Below are positions 51,253 to 60,240 of a stretch of 64,000 nt of DNA, piece after piece; within the stretch, counting starts at the first letter, position 1, and each line of letters starts with the position of its first letter. The stretch comes from UBA1926 sp036732005 (GTDB taxonomy: Bacteria; Planctomycetota; Phycisphaerae; Phycisphaerales; UBA1924). The position numbers were made by a program, and so were the translations under genes. Location: positions 17,241 to 81,240 of the forward strand of contig DAINDF010000014.1 of NCBI GenBank assembly GCA_036732005.1, written 5' to 3'. The notes beneath the pieces were generated by a model that was given only the letters and a program-made list of their open reading frames with translations, ran no database searches and was not told where the DNA came from.

Positions 51253-51460
51253 ACACACTCCGCTTCGCACACAACGCGGCGCCCCGACTCCGCGGGCCGG
51301 CGTCAGACTGATGCCCTTCGTTCCCCTGCCTCGCACCCCTCCGGGGCGACCGGGAGGGTACCGTAGCGGGGGCGGGCCGGGCCCGCCACTGGGAGTTCGC
51401 TCTATTCGGGTCGTCCCCCGGTTTGTGCCGCGGGCGGCGGGCGGGTATGTTCCTCGATCC

Positions 51461-53863
51461 ATGGAGACGCCACGCGTGGGAGCCGTGCTGGTTCGGGTGA
51501 TCGCCTGTCTCGTCGCGGTGTGCGTCGGCGTCTCGGCGCGCGCGCAGCCCGAGTACGAAGACCGGCCCATCCGCGAGATCCGCATCGTCGATCTGGTTGA
51601 GGGGGGCGGGCCGGGCGACCCGGTCGGCGAGTCGCTCCGCCAGCGGGTGGAGAACAACATCCGCTCGCGGCTTGGCTCGCCCTATCGGGAAGAGACGGTG
51701 CTCGAGGATGTGGCCCGGCTGAACCGCCTCGGCGCCTTCCGCCGGGTGGAGAGCTACGCGCAGCTGCTCTCGGACGGCGGGGTCTCGCTGATGTTCGCCG
51801 TGGACGAGCAGCCCGTGATCCAGGATGTGCAGGTGACGGGCAACCGCCGGCTGAACGACGCCCAGCTCGCCGTGGCGGTCGACCTGCTGGTGGGCACGCC
51901 GCTGGACCGCTTCCAGATCGACCGCGCGGCGAGGCGGATCGAGGACCTGTACCGGGAGAAGGGGTACTACCTGGCCCGGGTCACGGTGGACGAGAAGGAA
52001 CTCGAGGAATCGAACATCGTGCTCTTCCGCATCCGCGAGGGGCAGCGCATCAAGATCACCGACATCCAGTTCGAGGGCAACGGGTCGTACGAGGCCCGCC
52101 GCCTCCGCCGGGAGATCGATACGCGGGTGGCGGGCCTGCTCCGCAAGGGCGCGCTCGACGACATCCAGATGGACCAGGATGTCACGGCCCTGGTCGACTT
52201 CTACCGCAACGAGGGCTATCTCGATGTCCGGGCTGACCGGATCATCCGCCCGAGCCCGGACAGCAAGGAGGCGGTGGTCGTCTTCCTCGTCGAGGAGGGG
52301 CCGGTCTACACCCTGCGCGGGCTGAAGGTCGAGTTCGCCCCGGGGCTCGACCCGGTCTACACCACCGAGCAGGTCATGGGGCTGCTGAGTGTCAACCCGG
52401 GCGATGTCTACTCGATCAAGCTTCTCAATGAGTCGATCGAGGCCGTCCGGTCCGCCTACGGGCAGATGGGCTACACCGACGCGTTCGTCCAGCAGCTCGA
52501 GCTGCGGGACACCGTCCGCCCCGAGGTCGACCTGCTGCTGCGGATCAACCCGGGCCGGAAGTTCCTCACGGGCGAGGTCGTCATCGCGGGCAACGACATC
52601 ACCAAGCAGAATGTCGTCCGCCGTCAGGTCGAGGTCCAGCCCGGGAGACCCCTGGACACGACGGGCATCGAGCGAACCAAGGAGAGGCTGCGTCGCCTGC
52701 GGCTGTTCAGCCCGCTCCCGCCCGACCGGGGCGTGAAGATCACGCTCCAGCCCCCCGACCCCGCCGAGCCCGAGTACCGCGATGTGCTCATCGAGGTGGA
52801 CGAGACGGACACGGGCGAGTTCGCGATCGGCGGCGCGGTCAGCAGCGACTCGGGCCTGATCGGGCGGATCTCGCTGGAGCAGCGGAACTTCGATGTGACC
52901 GACACGCCCGACTCGCTGGGTGACATGTTCAGCGGCAAGGCCTTCCGCGGCGCGGGGCAGACCTTCACGCTCGAGGCCCTCCCGGGCAACGAGGTGCAGA
53001 CTTACTCGATCGGGCTCAGCGAGCCCTACCTGTTCGAGTCCGACTACTCGGGCAGCGCCTCGGTCTTCTTCCGCGACCGCGAGTTCGACGAGTACGACGA
53101 GCAACGCGTCGGCACCCGCCTGAGCGTTGGGAGACGCTTCGGCACCCGCTGGAACGGCTCGCTCGGGTTCCGGGTCGATTCGGTCGAACTCGGCGACATC
53201 GCCGCCGACAGGCCCGTCGATGTCTTCGCCGTCGAGGACCGCTCGACCTTCATGGGCTTCGGGCCCATGCTCGCCCGCACCAGCCTGGACCGGATCTTCC
53301 TGCCCAACCGCGGCTCGCGGACCGAGGTCTCGGTCGAGCAGGTGCTGGGCGATTTCACCTTCAACACCGTCCGCGCCGAGCACACGGTCTACATCCCCCT
53401 CCGCGAGGACTTCCTGGGGCGGGCCACCGTGCTCCGTCTCACGGGGCAGGTCGCCTACCAGCCCCAGGACAAGGACGAGGTCCCCACCTACGAGCGGCTC
53501 TACCTGGGCGGCGCGTCCTTCCGCGGGTTCGACTTCCGCACCGTCAGCCCCAAGGGCATCCGCAACGACACGATGACCCAGGGCGACGACCCCGTGGGCG
53601 GGACCTGGCTCCTCTTCACCGGGCTCGAGATCCGCCAGCCCATCTACGAGGACATCTTCCAGATCGTCGGCTTCGTCGACGCGGGCACCGTGACCTTCGA
53701 TCCGGGCGTCGAGGACTACCGCGTCTCGGTCGGCATCGGGCTGCGGTTCTCCATCCCCCAGCTCAGCCCGGCCCCGATCGCGCTCGACTTCGGATTCCCC
53801 GTCGTCAAGGAGGACAGCGACGAACGGCGGGTCTTCACCTTCTCGATCGACCTGCCGTTCTGA
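51461..53863 (+). CDS. bamA: Outer membrane protein assembly factor BamA
   Basis: An 800-residue Omp85 protein. Signal peptide 1-27; five POTRA domains about 30-420 (repeat phrases IRIVDLVEG, IQDVQVTGNRRL, IKITDIQFEGNG, YTLRGLKVEF, TGEVVIAGNDIT); 16-stranded barrel about 430-800 ending in Phe (SIDLPF), the signal for outer membrane insertion. The RGF motif is FRGFDFRT near 687. BamA folds beta-barrel proteins into the outer membrane, so this organism has a true outer membrane. It leads a run with ompH/skp, lpxD and lpxC. Confidence 0.96.
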   Translation: METPRVGAVLVRVIACLVAVCVGVSARAQPEYEDRPIREIRIVDLVEGGGPGDPVGESLRQRVENNIRSRLGSPYREETVLEDVARLNRLGAFRRVESYAQLLSDGGVSLMFAVDEQPVIQDVQVTGNRRLNDAQLAVAVDLLVGTPLDRFQIDRAARRIEDLYREKGYYLARVTVDEKELEESNIVLFRIREGQRIKITDIQFEGNGSYEARRLRREIDTRVAGLLRKGALDDIQMDQDVTALVDFYRNEGYLDVRADRIIRPSPDSKEAVVVFLVEEGPVYTLRGLKVEFAPGLDPVYTTEQVMGLLSVNPGDVYSIKLLNESIEAVRSAYGQMGYTDAFVQQLELRDTVRPEVDLLLRINPGRKFLTGEVVIAGNDITKQNVVRRQVEVQPGRPLDTTGIERTKERLRRLRLFSPLPPDRGVKITLQPPDPAEPEYRDVLIEVDETDTGEFAIGGAVSSDSGLIGRISLEQRNFDVTDTPDSLGDMFSGKAFRGAGQTFTLEALPGNEVQTYSIGLSEPYLFESDYSGSASVFFRDREFDEYDEQRVGTRLSVGRRFGTRWNGSLGFRVDSVELGDIAADRPVDVFAVEDRSTFMGFGPMLARTSLDRIFLPNRGSRTEVSVEQVLGDFTFNTVRAEHTVYIPLREDFLGRATVLRLTGQVAYQPQDKDEVPTYERLYLGGASFRGFDFRTVSPKGIRNDTMTQGDDPVGGTWLLFTGLEIRQPIYEDIFQIVGFVDAGTVTFDPGVEDYRVSVGIGLRFSIPQLSPAPIALDFGFPVVKEDSDERRVFTFSIDLPF

Positions 53864-53970
53864 CCCGACCCGCGCGGCAGGCCCTATTGTTGTGGCGAGG
53901 ACGCGGCCCAGCCCCGCGGGGCGCCGGGCCGCCCGGACCGAATCGGACCACCAATCAAGGAAGCACCGCG

Positions 53971-54615
53971 ATGAACAACCGGACCGCCCCCCTGCTGCAC
54001 CGAGCCCCGATCGGGCTGATCGCCCTGACGCTGGCCGTGTCCGCGTTCGGCGTGGCGTTCAACGCCTCCCGCGCCGACGCGTCGAACATCCGGGCCGCCG
54101 GCGCGTCCGCGGTCGCCGTGATGGATCTCGCCAAGCTCCTCGAGGGCCTCGCCGAGCGCGAGTACATGGAGAAGGAACTCAACGCCCAGATCGAGAAGCG
54201 GCAGGCCGAGCTCGACAAGGTCACCGGCGAGATCACGCGGATGACCGACGACATCAAGGTCATGGCCGAGAACGACCCCAACCGCATCGAGCGCATCCGC
54301 GACCTGCGGATCAAGGAGGTCGAGGCCCGGGCCCTGCGGCAGTTCGTGCAGGAGCAGCTGAGCCTCGAGAAGGGCCGCATGCTCGCCGCCCTCTTCAAGA
54401 AGGTCCAGGCCGCCGTCGCCGACATCAGCGCCCGCGACGGGTGGGACATCGTCATGATCGACGACTCCTCGATCGACCTGCCCGAGATGGCCAACGAGCA
54501 GCAGATGCTCCAGATGATCCTCGCCCGCCGCGTCCTCGCCGCGACCGATTCGGTCGACATCACCGACGAGGTGCGCACACTGATGAACAACCAGTTCAAC
54601 GCCGGCAGGCCCTGA
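53971..54615 (+). CDS. OmpH/Skp-family periplasmic chaperone
   Basis: A 214-residue exported protein. Signal peptide 1-37 (RADA). Then VAVMDLAKLLEGLAE, the usual OmpH start (after the signal, a short strand), and long coiled-coil helices (about 65-150: KELNAQIEKRQAELDKVTGEI) that form the Skp tentacles. Skp holds unfolded outer membrane proteins for BamA. Gene order bamA-skp-lpxD matches proteobacteria. ATG with AAGGAAG upstream. Confidence 0.88.
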   Translation: MNNRTAPLLHRAPIGLIALTLAVSAFGVAFNASRADASNIRAAGASAVAVMDLAKLLEGLAEREYMEKELNAQIEKRQAELDKVTGEITRMTDDIKVMAENDPNRIERIRDLRIKEVEARALRQFVQEQLSLEKGRMLAALFKKVQAAVADISARDGWDIVMIDDSSIDLPEMANEQQMLQMILARRVLAATDSVDITDEVRTLMNNQFNAGRP

Positions 54616-54639
54616 ACCCGCACACGGGGGCCCGAGGAC

Positions 54640-55707
54640 ATGACCAACCCCGCCCCGATCGCGACAACCGGTGAGATCGCCGCGCTGCTCGGCGCCGAAC
54701 TGGTCGGCCCGCCCGGGCTGGCGGTCGTCGGCGTGGAATCGCTCGACAACGCCGGGCCCGGGTGCCTCTCGTTCATCCGCTCGTCCAAGTATGCCTCGCG
54801 GTGGGCCTCAAGCCTCGCCTCGGCGGCGCTGGTCTCCCGCGGGATCGAGGTGCCAGGGCACGACGCCAAGGCGCGTGCGCTCATCGTCGTCGACGACGCG
54901 GACAGGGCGATGTTCGAGCTGCTCCGCCTCGCCGAGGCGAGACTCGCCCCGCCCCCACCGCCCCCGGGGGTACACCCCACCGCCATCGTCTCGGAAGGGG
55001 CGGTCGTCCCCGCCTCCGCCTCGGTCGGGCCCTTCGCCGTCATCGGCAACAACGCCTCGATCGGCGAGGGCGCGATCGTCGGCGCGCACACCATCATCGC
55101 CGACCGCGTGCGCGTCGGCGACGGAACCAGGCTCCACCCGCGCGTCACGCTCCTCCCGGGCACCACCGTCGGCCGGGGATGCCTGCTCTTCCCGGGCGTC
55201 GTCGTCGGCGCCGACGGGTTCGGCTTCATCCCCGGGCCGGAAGGACCCGTCAAACTGCCCCACCTCGCGGGCGTCCGCATCGGCGACCTCGTCGAGATCG
55301 GCGCCAACACCACCATCGACCGCGGCAAGTTCTCCGACACCGTCATCGGCGACGCGACCAAGATCGACAACCAGGTCCAGCTCGGGCACGGGTGCAGGGT
55401 CGGTCGGGGCGTGCTCATCTGCGGGTGCTGCGCCATCGGGGGCTCGGTCACGATCGGCGACGGGGCCGTCCTCGGCGGGCACCTCTCCGTCCGCGACAAC
55501 ATCACCATCGGCGCGGGCGCGCAGATCGGCGGGGGCTCGGCCGTCGACCGGGGCGTGCCGGAAGGCGAGACCTGGTGGGGCTGGCCCGCCCGCGAGGTCG
55601 GTCTCTCCACCCGCGCCATGATGGGGGCCTACAAGCACAAGGAGACGCGGGAGCTCATCCGCGATCTTTCGAAGCGGGTGCGCGAACTCGAAGGGCGCGC
55701 CCCGTGA
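54640..55707 (+). CDS. lpxD: UDP-3-O-(3-hydroxyacyl)glucosamine N-acyltransferase
   Basis: A 355-residue left-handed beta-helix acyltransferase of lipid A synthesis. N-terminal uridine-binding domain (1-105), hexapeptide repeats (about 110-320: IGNNASIGEGAIVGAHTIIA), catalytic His250 in QLGHGCRVG, and a C-terminal helix. FGFIPGPEGPVKLPHLAGVRIGD is the LpxD-specific insert. Sequence order bamA-skp-lpxD-lpxC. The stop overlaps lpxC by four bases (GTGA). Confidence 0.95.
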   Translation: MTNPAPIATTGEIAALLGAELVGPPGLAVVGVESLDNAGPGCLSFIRSSKYASRWASSLASAALVSRGIEVPGHDAKARALIVVDDADRAMFELLRLAEARLAPPPPPPGVHPTAIVSEGAVVPASASVGPFAVIGNNASIGEGAIVGAHTIIADRVRVGDGTRLHPRVTLLPGTTVGRGCLLFPGVVVGADGFGFIPGPEGPVKLPHLAGVRIGDLVEIGANTTIDRGKFSDTVIGDATKIDNQVQLGHGCRVGRGVLICGCCAIGGSVTIGDGAVLGGHLSVRDNITIGAGAQIGGGSAVDRGVPEGETWWGWPAREVGLSTRAMMGAYKHKETRELIRDLSKRVRELEGRAP

Positions 55708-56558
55708 ACCCACGGCGAACGCTCGCCGGCCCCGTCCGCGTCGAAGGAGTCGGGCTGTTCACGGGAAACCCCGTTGCCGCCGAGTTCCTCCCCGCCGAGC
55801 AGGGCGGCCTCCGCGTCGACCCGGGGCCCGGCCCCTTCCCCGCGACCATCGACCACCTCGACCGCCGCGCGGCCCACCCCGCCTTCGCCGCGATGCCCGC
55901 CCGCAACACCGCCCTCGCCGCGGGGCCCGACCGCCCCCCCGTCTTCACCGTCGAGCACGCGCTCGCCGCGCTCGCCGGGCTGGGTGTCACCGACGCGGTC
56001 GTGCGTGTGACCGGCGGGGAACTACCGATCGGGGACGGCTCCGCGGCGCTCTTCACGGGCCCGATCCTCGACCGCGGGTTGCGCGAACTTCCGGGCCGCG
56101 TCGCGCCGATCGTTCCCCGCGCACGCCTCGAACTCGTCGAGGGGCCGGCGAGCCTGAGCATCGAGCCGGCCGACCGCCCCGAATTCCGCTACGAACTGGA
56201 CTACGGGCCCGGGGCGCCGATCCCGCCGCAGTCGGCCTCGTGGGCGGGCGACGCCGAGGCCTTCGCCGCCGAGATCGCCCCCGCCCGGACCTTCTGTCTC
56301 CGGGCCGAGGCCGAGGCGATGCACGCGATGGGCCTCTTCCGCCACCTCACCCCGCGGGACATGCTGGTGTTCGGCGACGCCGGGCCGATCGACAACACGC
56401 TGCGCTCGCCCGACGAGCCCGCGCGGCACAAACTGCTGGACCTCATCGGCGACCTCGCCCTGGCGGGCCGGCCCATCATGGCCCGGGTTGTCGCACGCCG
56501 CTCGGGGCACGCGATGAACCACGAGGCCGCCCGCCGGCTGGCCGCCCTGGCCGACTGA
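55704..56558 (+). CDS. lpxC: UDP-3-O-acyl-N-acetylglucosamine deacetylase
   Basis: A 284-residue zinc deacetylase, the committed step of lipid A. Zinc ligands His85 (VEHALAAL), His242 and Asp246 (HKLLDLIGD) and catalytic His269 (SGHAMNHE) have the same spacing as in E. coli LpxC (His79, His238, Asp242, His265). Glu84 is the catalytic base. GTG start overlaps lpxD stop. With lpxD it shows lipid A synthesis in this planctomycete. Confidence 0.94.
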   Translation: MNPRRTLAGPVRVEGVGLFTGNPVAAEFLPAEQGGLRVDPGPGPFPATIDHLDRRAAHPAFAAMPARNTALAAGPDRPPVFTVEHALAALAGLGVTDAVVRVTGGELPIGDGSAALFTGPILDRGLRELPGRVAPIVPRARLELVEGPASLSIEPADRPEFRYELDYGPGAPIPPQSASWAGDAEAFAAEIAPARTFCLRAEAEAMHAMGLFRHLTPRDMLVFGDAGPIDNTLRSPDEPARHKLLDLIGDLALAGRPIMARVVARRSGHAMNHEAARRLAALAD

Positions 56559-56723
56559 CGCGGGCGCCCGACCGCCCCCAAACCGGGCCTCCGGGCGCCG
56601 GCCGTGGCACGCAAGATCGCCGTCCGTGCGCCGTTTGGTGGTCATCGCCCGAATCCCGGTTGGCCGCCGGGCCGAAGGCGGGTAGGGTGAGCACGGCCCC
56701 CCCAATGGTCGAAAGGGGGACCG

Positions 56724-57323
56724 ATGCGTCCGTGGAGTGTTCTTCGAGCGGTGGGGCTTTGTGTCATGGTGGCGATGGCCGGGCTGACGGGGTGCGGGAT
56801 GGAGGGCGAACTCGCCGCGATGCGCGAGCGCGCCGCCGAGACGCACGCCCGCCTCGAGGCCGACCGGGAGGTGATCGAGCGCTCGCTCGCCGCGTTGCCC
56901 GAGGCCGACCCGGCCCGGGCCCCGATCGCGGCGATCGCCACCGAGCGGGCGACGCAGGCGGCGGCGTACGCGGCGACCGTCGAGCAACTCGACGCGGCGA
57001 TCGCCTCGGCGAACGGGGGCGATCCCTCGGCGGCCCTGGAGACCGGGGCGGGGCTGGTCGCGCCCCTCCTGCCCCCGGGGCTGCAGGCCCCGGCGCTCTT
57101 GGCGGGCGCGCTCGCGGCGGCGCTGTGGCGGGCCGCGCGGCTCAAGAAGTCCGCCGCCTCGATCGCCGAGGGGCTGGACAAGGCGATGCGCGACGACGAC
57201 GCGCTGCGCGAGGGCGTGCGCCGCAACGCGGCGGTCTTCCGCTCGGTCCAGACGCCGACCGCGCGGCGGATCGTGGACGAGGTGACCCGACGCGACGCGT
57301 CGATGCTGAGGCTCCCGGTGTGA
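56724..57323 (+). CDS. Lipoprotein, unknown function
   Basis: A 199-residue protein with signal peptide and lipobox LTGC (acylated Cys at 24). The mature part is helical: two heptad-like regions (LAAMRERAAETHARLEADREVIERSL, ATQAAAYAATVEQLDAAIA) flank a hydrophobic Ala/Leu segment near 110-135 that could re-enter the membrane. ATG with GAAAGGGGGAC upstream. It overlaps the pseudopilin gene by four bases, which suggests that the two are co-translated. Confidence 0.72.
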   Translation: MRPWSVLRAVGLCVMVAMAGLTGCGMEGELAAMRERAAETHARLEADREVIERSLAALPEADPARAPIAAIATERATQAAAYAATVEQLDAAIASANGGDPSAALETGAGLVAPLLPPGLQAPALLAGALAAALWRAARLKKSAASIAEGLDKAMRDDDALREGVRRNAAVFRSVQTPTARRIVDEVTRRDASMLRLPV

Positions 57324-58141
57324 CGCGGCGTTTCCCCCCCATCCCGAAGCGGGCTCGCGTGGGCTTCACGCTCATCGAGCTCTTGGTCGTGATCTCGATC
57401 ATCGCGCTGCTGATCGGGATCCTGCTGCCGGCGCTGGGCAAGGCGCGGCAGACGGCGCAGCGCGTCGCCTGCATGGCGAACTTGCGCGGGCTGGGCCAGA
57501 GCCTCGAGCTCTACCGCGACGCCAACGACCGCGCCCTGCCCGTCATGCGCGAACTCTGGACCGCCACACCCGAGGAGGACCTCGACCCACCCCCCACCGA
57601 CGCGTTCGGCGAACGACTGAACTACATGACGCTCCCCCGGGCGCTCGACGGCTTCATCGACGCGCCGCCCCCCCGCTCGCGCGGCGGCGAGGACAACTGG
57701 GAGGCCGAGGCCCCGTGGGCCTGCCCGGCCGACGACGGGTCGCTGAGCGAGCCCCCCCCGTTCTCGGCGCGGTACATGACCAGTTACTACTACACCCCGG
57801 GGCTGGCGGTCTCGGGCGTCTACTTCCTGGGGCAGATCGAGGTGGACGGGCGCGACCTCGCGAAGGTGTGGGACGGGTGGACCCCCGTGCAGGGCGTCGA
57901 CGGGGCCCCCACCGTCTCCCAGCTCGCCCTGCTCATGGACGGGTGCGCCACCGACCCGGGACGGTGGCACGACGGGGGCGGCGAGGTCAGCCTGGGCGCC
58001 AACGCCCTCTACGCCGACGGCAGCGTCGACTGGAACATCATCGACCCCGAGGACATCTCCGAGGACGGCGCGATGTTCCGCGCCCTCTGCCTGCTGGCGC
58101 GGATCCTCAACCTGCCCGGCCTGCCCAATGATTGCAACTGA
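57320..58141 (+). CDS. Type II pseudopilin-like protein (prepilin N-terminal methylation domain)
   Basis: A 273-residue protein. The prepilin motif is GFTLIELLVVISIIALLIG, with cleavage after Gly15, Phe16 as N-methylated residue and Glu5 of the mature form. The C-terminal part contains a Trp/Tyr-rich segment (RYMTSYYYTPGL) and NALYADGSVDWN, the planctomycete DUF1559-like pattern of H/DG(G/S)xxY with a final G-V-x-x-N loop. These proteins are very numerous in planctomycetes; role in pili, secretion or surface structure is not settled. GTG start; stop overlaps the next start. Confidence 0.85.
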   Translation: MTRRFPPIPKRARVGFTLIELLVVISIIALLIGILLPALGKARQTAQRVACMANLRGLGQSLELYRDANDRALPVMRELWTATPEEDLDPPPTDAFGERLNYMTLPRALDGFIDAPPPRSRGGEDNWEAEAPWACPADDGSLSEPPPFSARYMTSYYYTPGLAVSGVYFLGQIEVDGRDLAKVWDGWTPVQGVDGAPTVSQLALLMDGCATDPGRWHDGGGEVSLGANALYADGSVDWNIIDPEDISEDGAMFRALCLLARILNLPGLPNDCN

Positions 58142-58947
58142 TGAACGCCGACCCGGTCCATCCCGTCGCCCGCGGCTCGCTGCTCGACGAGCAGGACGCG
58201 TCGATCGGCGCGGGCCCGCGCCCCAAACCCGGGGGGCGGTGGCGCCTCGCGCTCCGGGTCACGCCGGGTGAGATCGTCTCGGCCGCGGGCGGGTGGGTCC
58301 GCCGGCGGCGGCGTCTCTCCGCGGCGGTTGCGGCGGCGCTGCTCGCGGGGGGCGGGGCCTGGGCGTGGCTGGCGCTGCGGATTGAGCCCCCGCCCGACTA
58401 CGCGACCGCCCCGCTCGACACGCTGTTCGAGTACACGCTGCTGACCGACGACTTCAACCGCCTGCCCATCGAGCAGCGCCTGGCGCTGATCCGCCAGCTG
58501 GTCGAGCGGATGAAGGCGATCACCGGGGGCGACTCGCTGCTGCTGGCGATGTTCGCCTCGATGATCATCGGCGAGGCCCGCGAGCAGCTGACCGAGAACC
58601 TCTCGCGGCTGGCGATCGATGTCGCCGACGACTTCGCGGTCGACTACGACCCCAACGCCGCGCCCGAGGCCCGGCAGGCCTTCCTTGAGGACGCGTTCAT
58701 CGAGATGCAGACGATGTTCGACTTCGACGGCGAGACCCGCACCCGCGAGGAGATGCTCGCCGCGGGCCGCCGGCAGGCGCAGCGTGACCTGAACCGGTTC
58801 AAGGACGGCAAGGTTGGCGCGGGCGAGGTGATCCGGATCTTCGACATCCTCAACAACGAGGTCGGGCAGCACATGAGCGGGCACCAGAAGGTCCGCGTCC
58901 AGTCGATGTTCCGCGACATGACCGAGATGCTGCGCAAGGGCCCGTGA
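58141..58947 (+). CDS. Single-pass membrane protein, unknown function
   Basis: A 268-residue protein with a basic N-terminal stretch (VRRRRRLS), one membrane segment (about 61-82, AAVAAALLAGGGAWAWLALRI) and a helical C-terminal domain about 90-268 (VERMKAITGGDSLLLAMFASMIIGEAREQLTENLSRLAI). Start ATG overlaps the pseudopilin stop by one base (TGATG). The position after a pseudopilin suggests a secretion or pilus accessory role, without sequence proof. It overlaps the thioesterase gene by four bases. Confidence 0.7.
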   Translation: MNADPVHPVARGSLLDEQDASIGAGPRPKPGGRWRLALRVTPGEIVSAAGGWVRRRRRLSAAVAAALLAGGGAWAWLALRIEPPPDYATAPLDTLFEYTLLTDDFNRLPIEQRLALIRQLVERMKAITGGDSLLLAMFASMIIGEAREQLTENLSRLAIDVADDFAVDYDPNAAPEARQAFLEDAFIEMQTMFDFDGETRTREEMLAAGRRQAQRDLNRFKDGKVGAGEVIRIFDILNNEVGQHMSGHQKVRVQSMFRDMTEMLRKGP

Positions 58948-59483
58948 GCATCGCCCGCGTAGACTCGCCTATGCCGATCGACGCCTCCCGAGCCGCGCCC
59001 CCGCTCGCCGCCCCGGACCGCCCCGTGCCGACGGCGGGGGCGACCCGGATCCGCGTGCGGTACGCCGAGTGCGACCCGATGCGGGTGGCCCACCACGCCA
59101 GTTACGCGCCCTGGCTTGAGATCGCGCGGACCGAACTGCTGCGCGACGCGGGCGTGTCCTACGCCGCGATGGAGGCGGGGGGCGTCTTCCTCGTCATCAC
59201 CCGGATGGAGATCAAGTACCGCCGCCCGATCCGCTACGACGACCTCGTCGAGGTCCGCGTGCGCGTCGAGCCCGCGGGGGCGGTCCGGATCCGGCACCAC
59301 TACGAGATCGCCCTGCTCGAACGCCACGGGGCCGAGCCCGACCGGGCCGACCCGGCCGTGCCCGCCGACGGGGTGTGCGCGGTGGCGGTCACGGAGCTGG
59401 CCTGCGTGGACGGCGCGGGCAAGCCCCGGACGCTGCCGGTGTGGCTCGGGGGGCGCGAGGCGGAGCGGGGCCCGGCGTCGTGA
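58944..59483 (+). CDS. 4HBT/YbgC-type acyl-CoA thioesterase
   Basis: A 179-residue hotdog-fold thioesterase (first ATG at 58971 is an alternative start; the GTG at 58944 overlaps the previous gene). RVRYAECDPMRVAHHASYAPWLEIARTELL is the signature of the 4HBT/YbgC group, with the catalytic Asp in CDPM. VFLVITRMEIKYRRPIRYDDLVEVRV follows. Substrate unknown; YbgC members act on short acyl-CoA or phospholipid-linked acyl groups near the Tol-Pal system. Confidence 0.87.
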   Translation: MSIARVDSPMPIDASRAAPPLAAPDRPVPTAGATRIRVRYAECDPMRVAHHASYAPWLEIARTELLRDAGVSYAAMEAGGVFLVITRMEIKYRRPIRYDDLVEVRVRVEPAGAVRIRHHYEIALLERHGAEPDRADPAVPADGVCAVAVTELACVDGAGKPRTLPVWLGGREAERGPAS

Positions 59484-59492
59484 CCGCCCTCC

Positions 59493-59549
59493 GTGGGCGC
59501 GACCGGACTCAGTGGGCGTGACCGGTCTCAGTGGGCGTGACGGCCCGCG
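59493..59549. repeat. Three tandem 19-bp copies at the end of nuoE
   Basis: GTGGGCGTGACCGGTCTCA-type units at 59493-59511, 59512-59530 and 59531-59549; the third is part of the last codons of nuoE. The first two differ at two positions, while the third matches over its first 12 bases and then diverges. It looks like local slippage or duplication of the gene end. Confidence 0.65.
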
Positions 59550-60082
59550 TCGAGGTCGCGTTCGACCTGCTCGATGATCGCGACGACCTGCTCGGGCGTG
59601 ATCTTCTCGTGCAGGGTCTCGCCCATCAAAATCGCGGGGGCCCCGCCGCAGGCGCCGAGGCACTCGAGCTCGACCAGCGTGAACTTGCCGTCGTCGGTCG
59701 TCTCGCCGACCTCGATGCCGAGCCTGGCCCGGACGGCGTCGGTAATCTGCTGCTGCCCGCAGAACTCGCAGGCGATCGAGCGGCAGACGCTGATGAGCAC
59801 CTTGCCCTTGGGCTTGAGCCAGTACTCCTCGTAGAAGGTCGCGGTGTCGAAGACATCGGCGGGGGCGACCTCGAGGAACCGGGCGATCTCGTCCATCGCC
59901 TGCTTGGGAACCCACCCGTACTCGTGCTGGATCAGGTGCAGCGCGGGGAGGATGCAGGCCATGGTCGTCTCGAACCGGGGGATGTAGTCGTTCCGCAGCG
60001 TCGCCTGCATCGCGTCGGTGAGGTAGGGCTCCCCCCGGCGTTCGACCTTCTGGGTTGCGGAGGGCTTGGTGATCCAGGCCAT
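59528..60082 (-). CDS. nuoE: NADH-quinone oxidoreductase subunit E
   Basis: A 184-residue [2Fe-2S] protein of complex I (or a related hydrogenase/formate dehydrogenase). Cluster ligands are Cys100 and Cys105 (CRSIAC) and Cys141 and Cys145 (CLGACGG), in the thioredoxin-like fold; an extra Cys108 is seen. ATG has no clear strong ribosome site (GGGAGCC upstream). No nuoF, nuoG or other nuo gene is adjacent, so the operon is split or elsewhere. Ends at three 19-bp repeats. Confidence 0.92.
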   Translation of the reverse strand: MAWITKPSATQKVERRGEPYLTDAMQATLRNDYIPRFETTMACILPALHLIQHEYGWVPKQAMDEIARFLEVAPADVFDTATFYEEYWLKPKGKVLISVCRSIACEFCGQQQITDAVRARLGIEVGETTDDGKFTLVELECLGACGGAPAILMGETLHEKITPEQVVAIIEQVERDLDAGRHAH

Positions 60083-60240
60083 GCTGCTCGGCTCCCTTCA
60101 CCGGGGCACACGCCCCGGGGACGCGATGGTACGCGCCCGGGCCCCGGGGAGGGCCGCCCCGGCGCCGCGGGGACCAGAACTTCTCCCGATCGGGCGGCTC
60201 CGTGCTGGCCCCCGGTGGGCCGCGGGCCGATGATGAGCCC

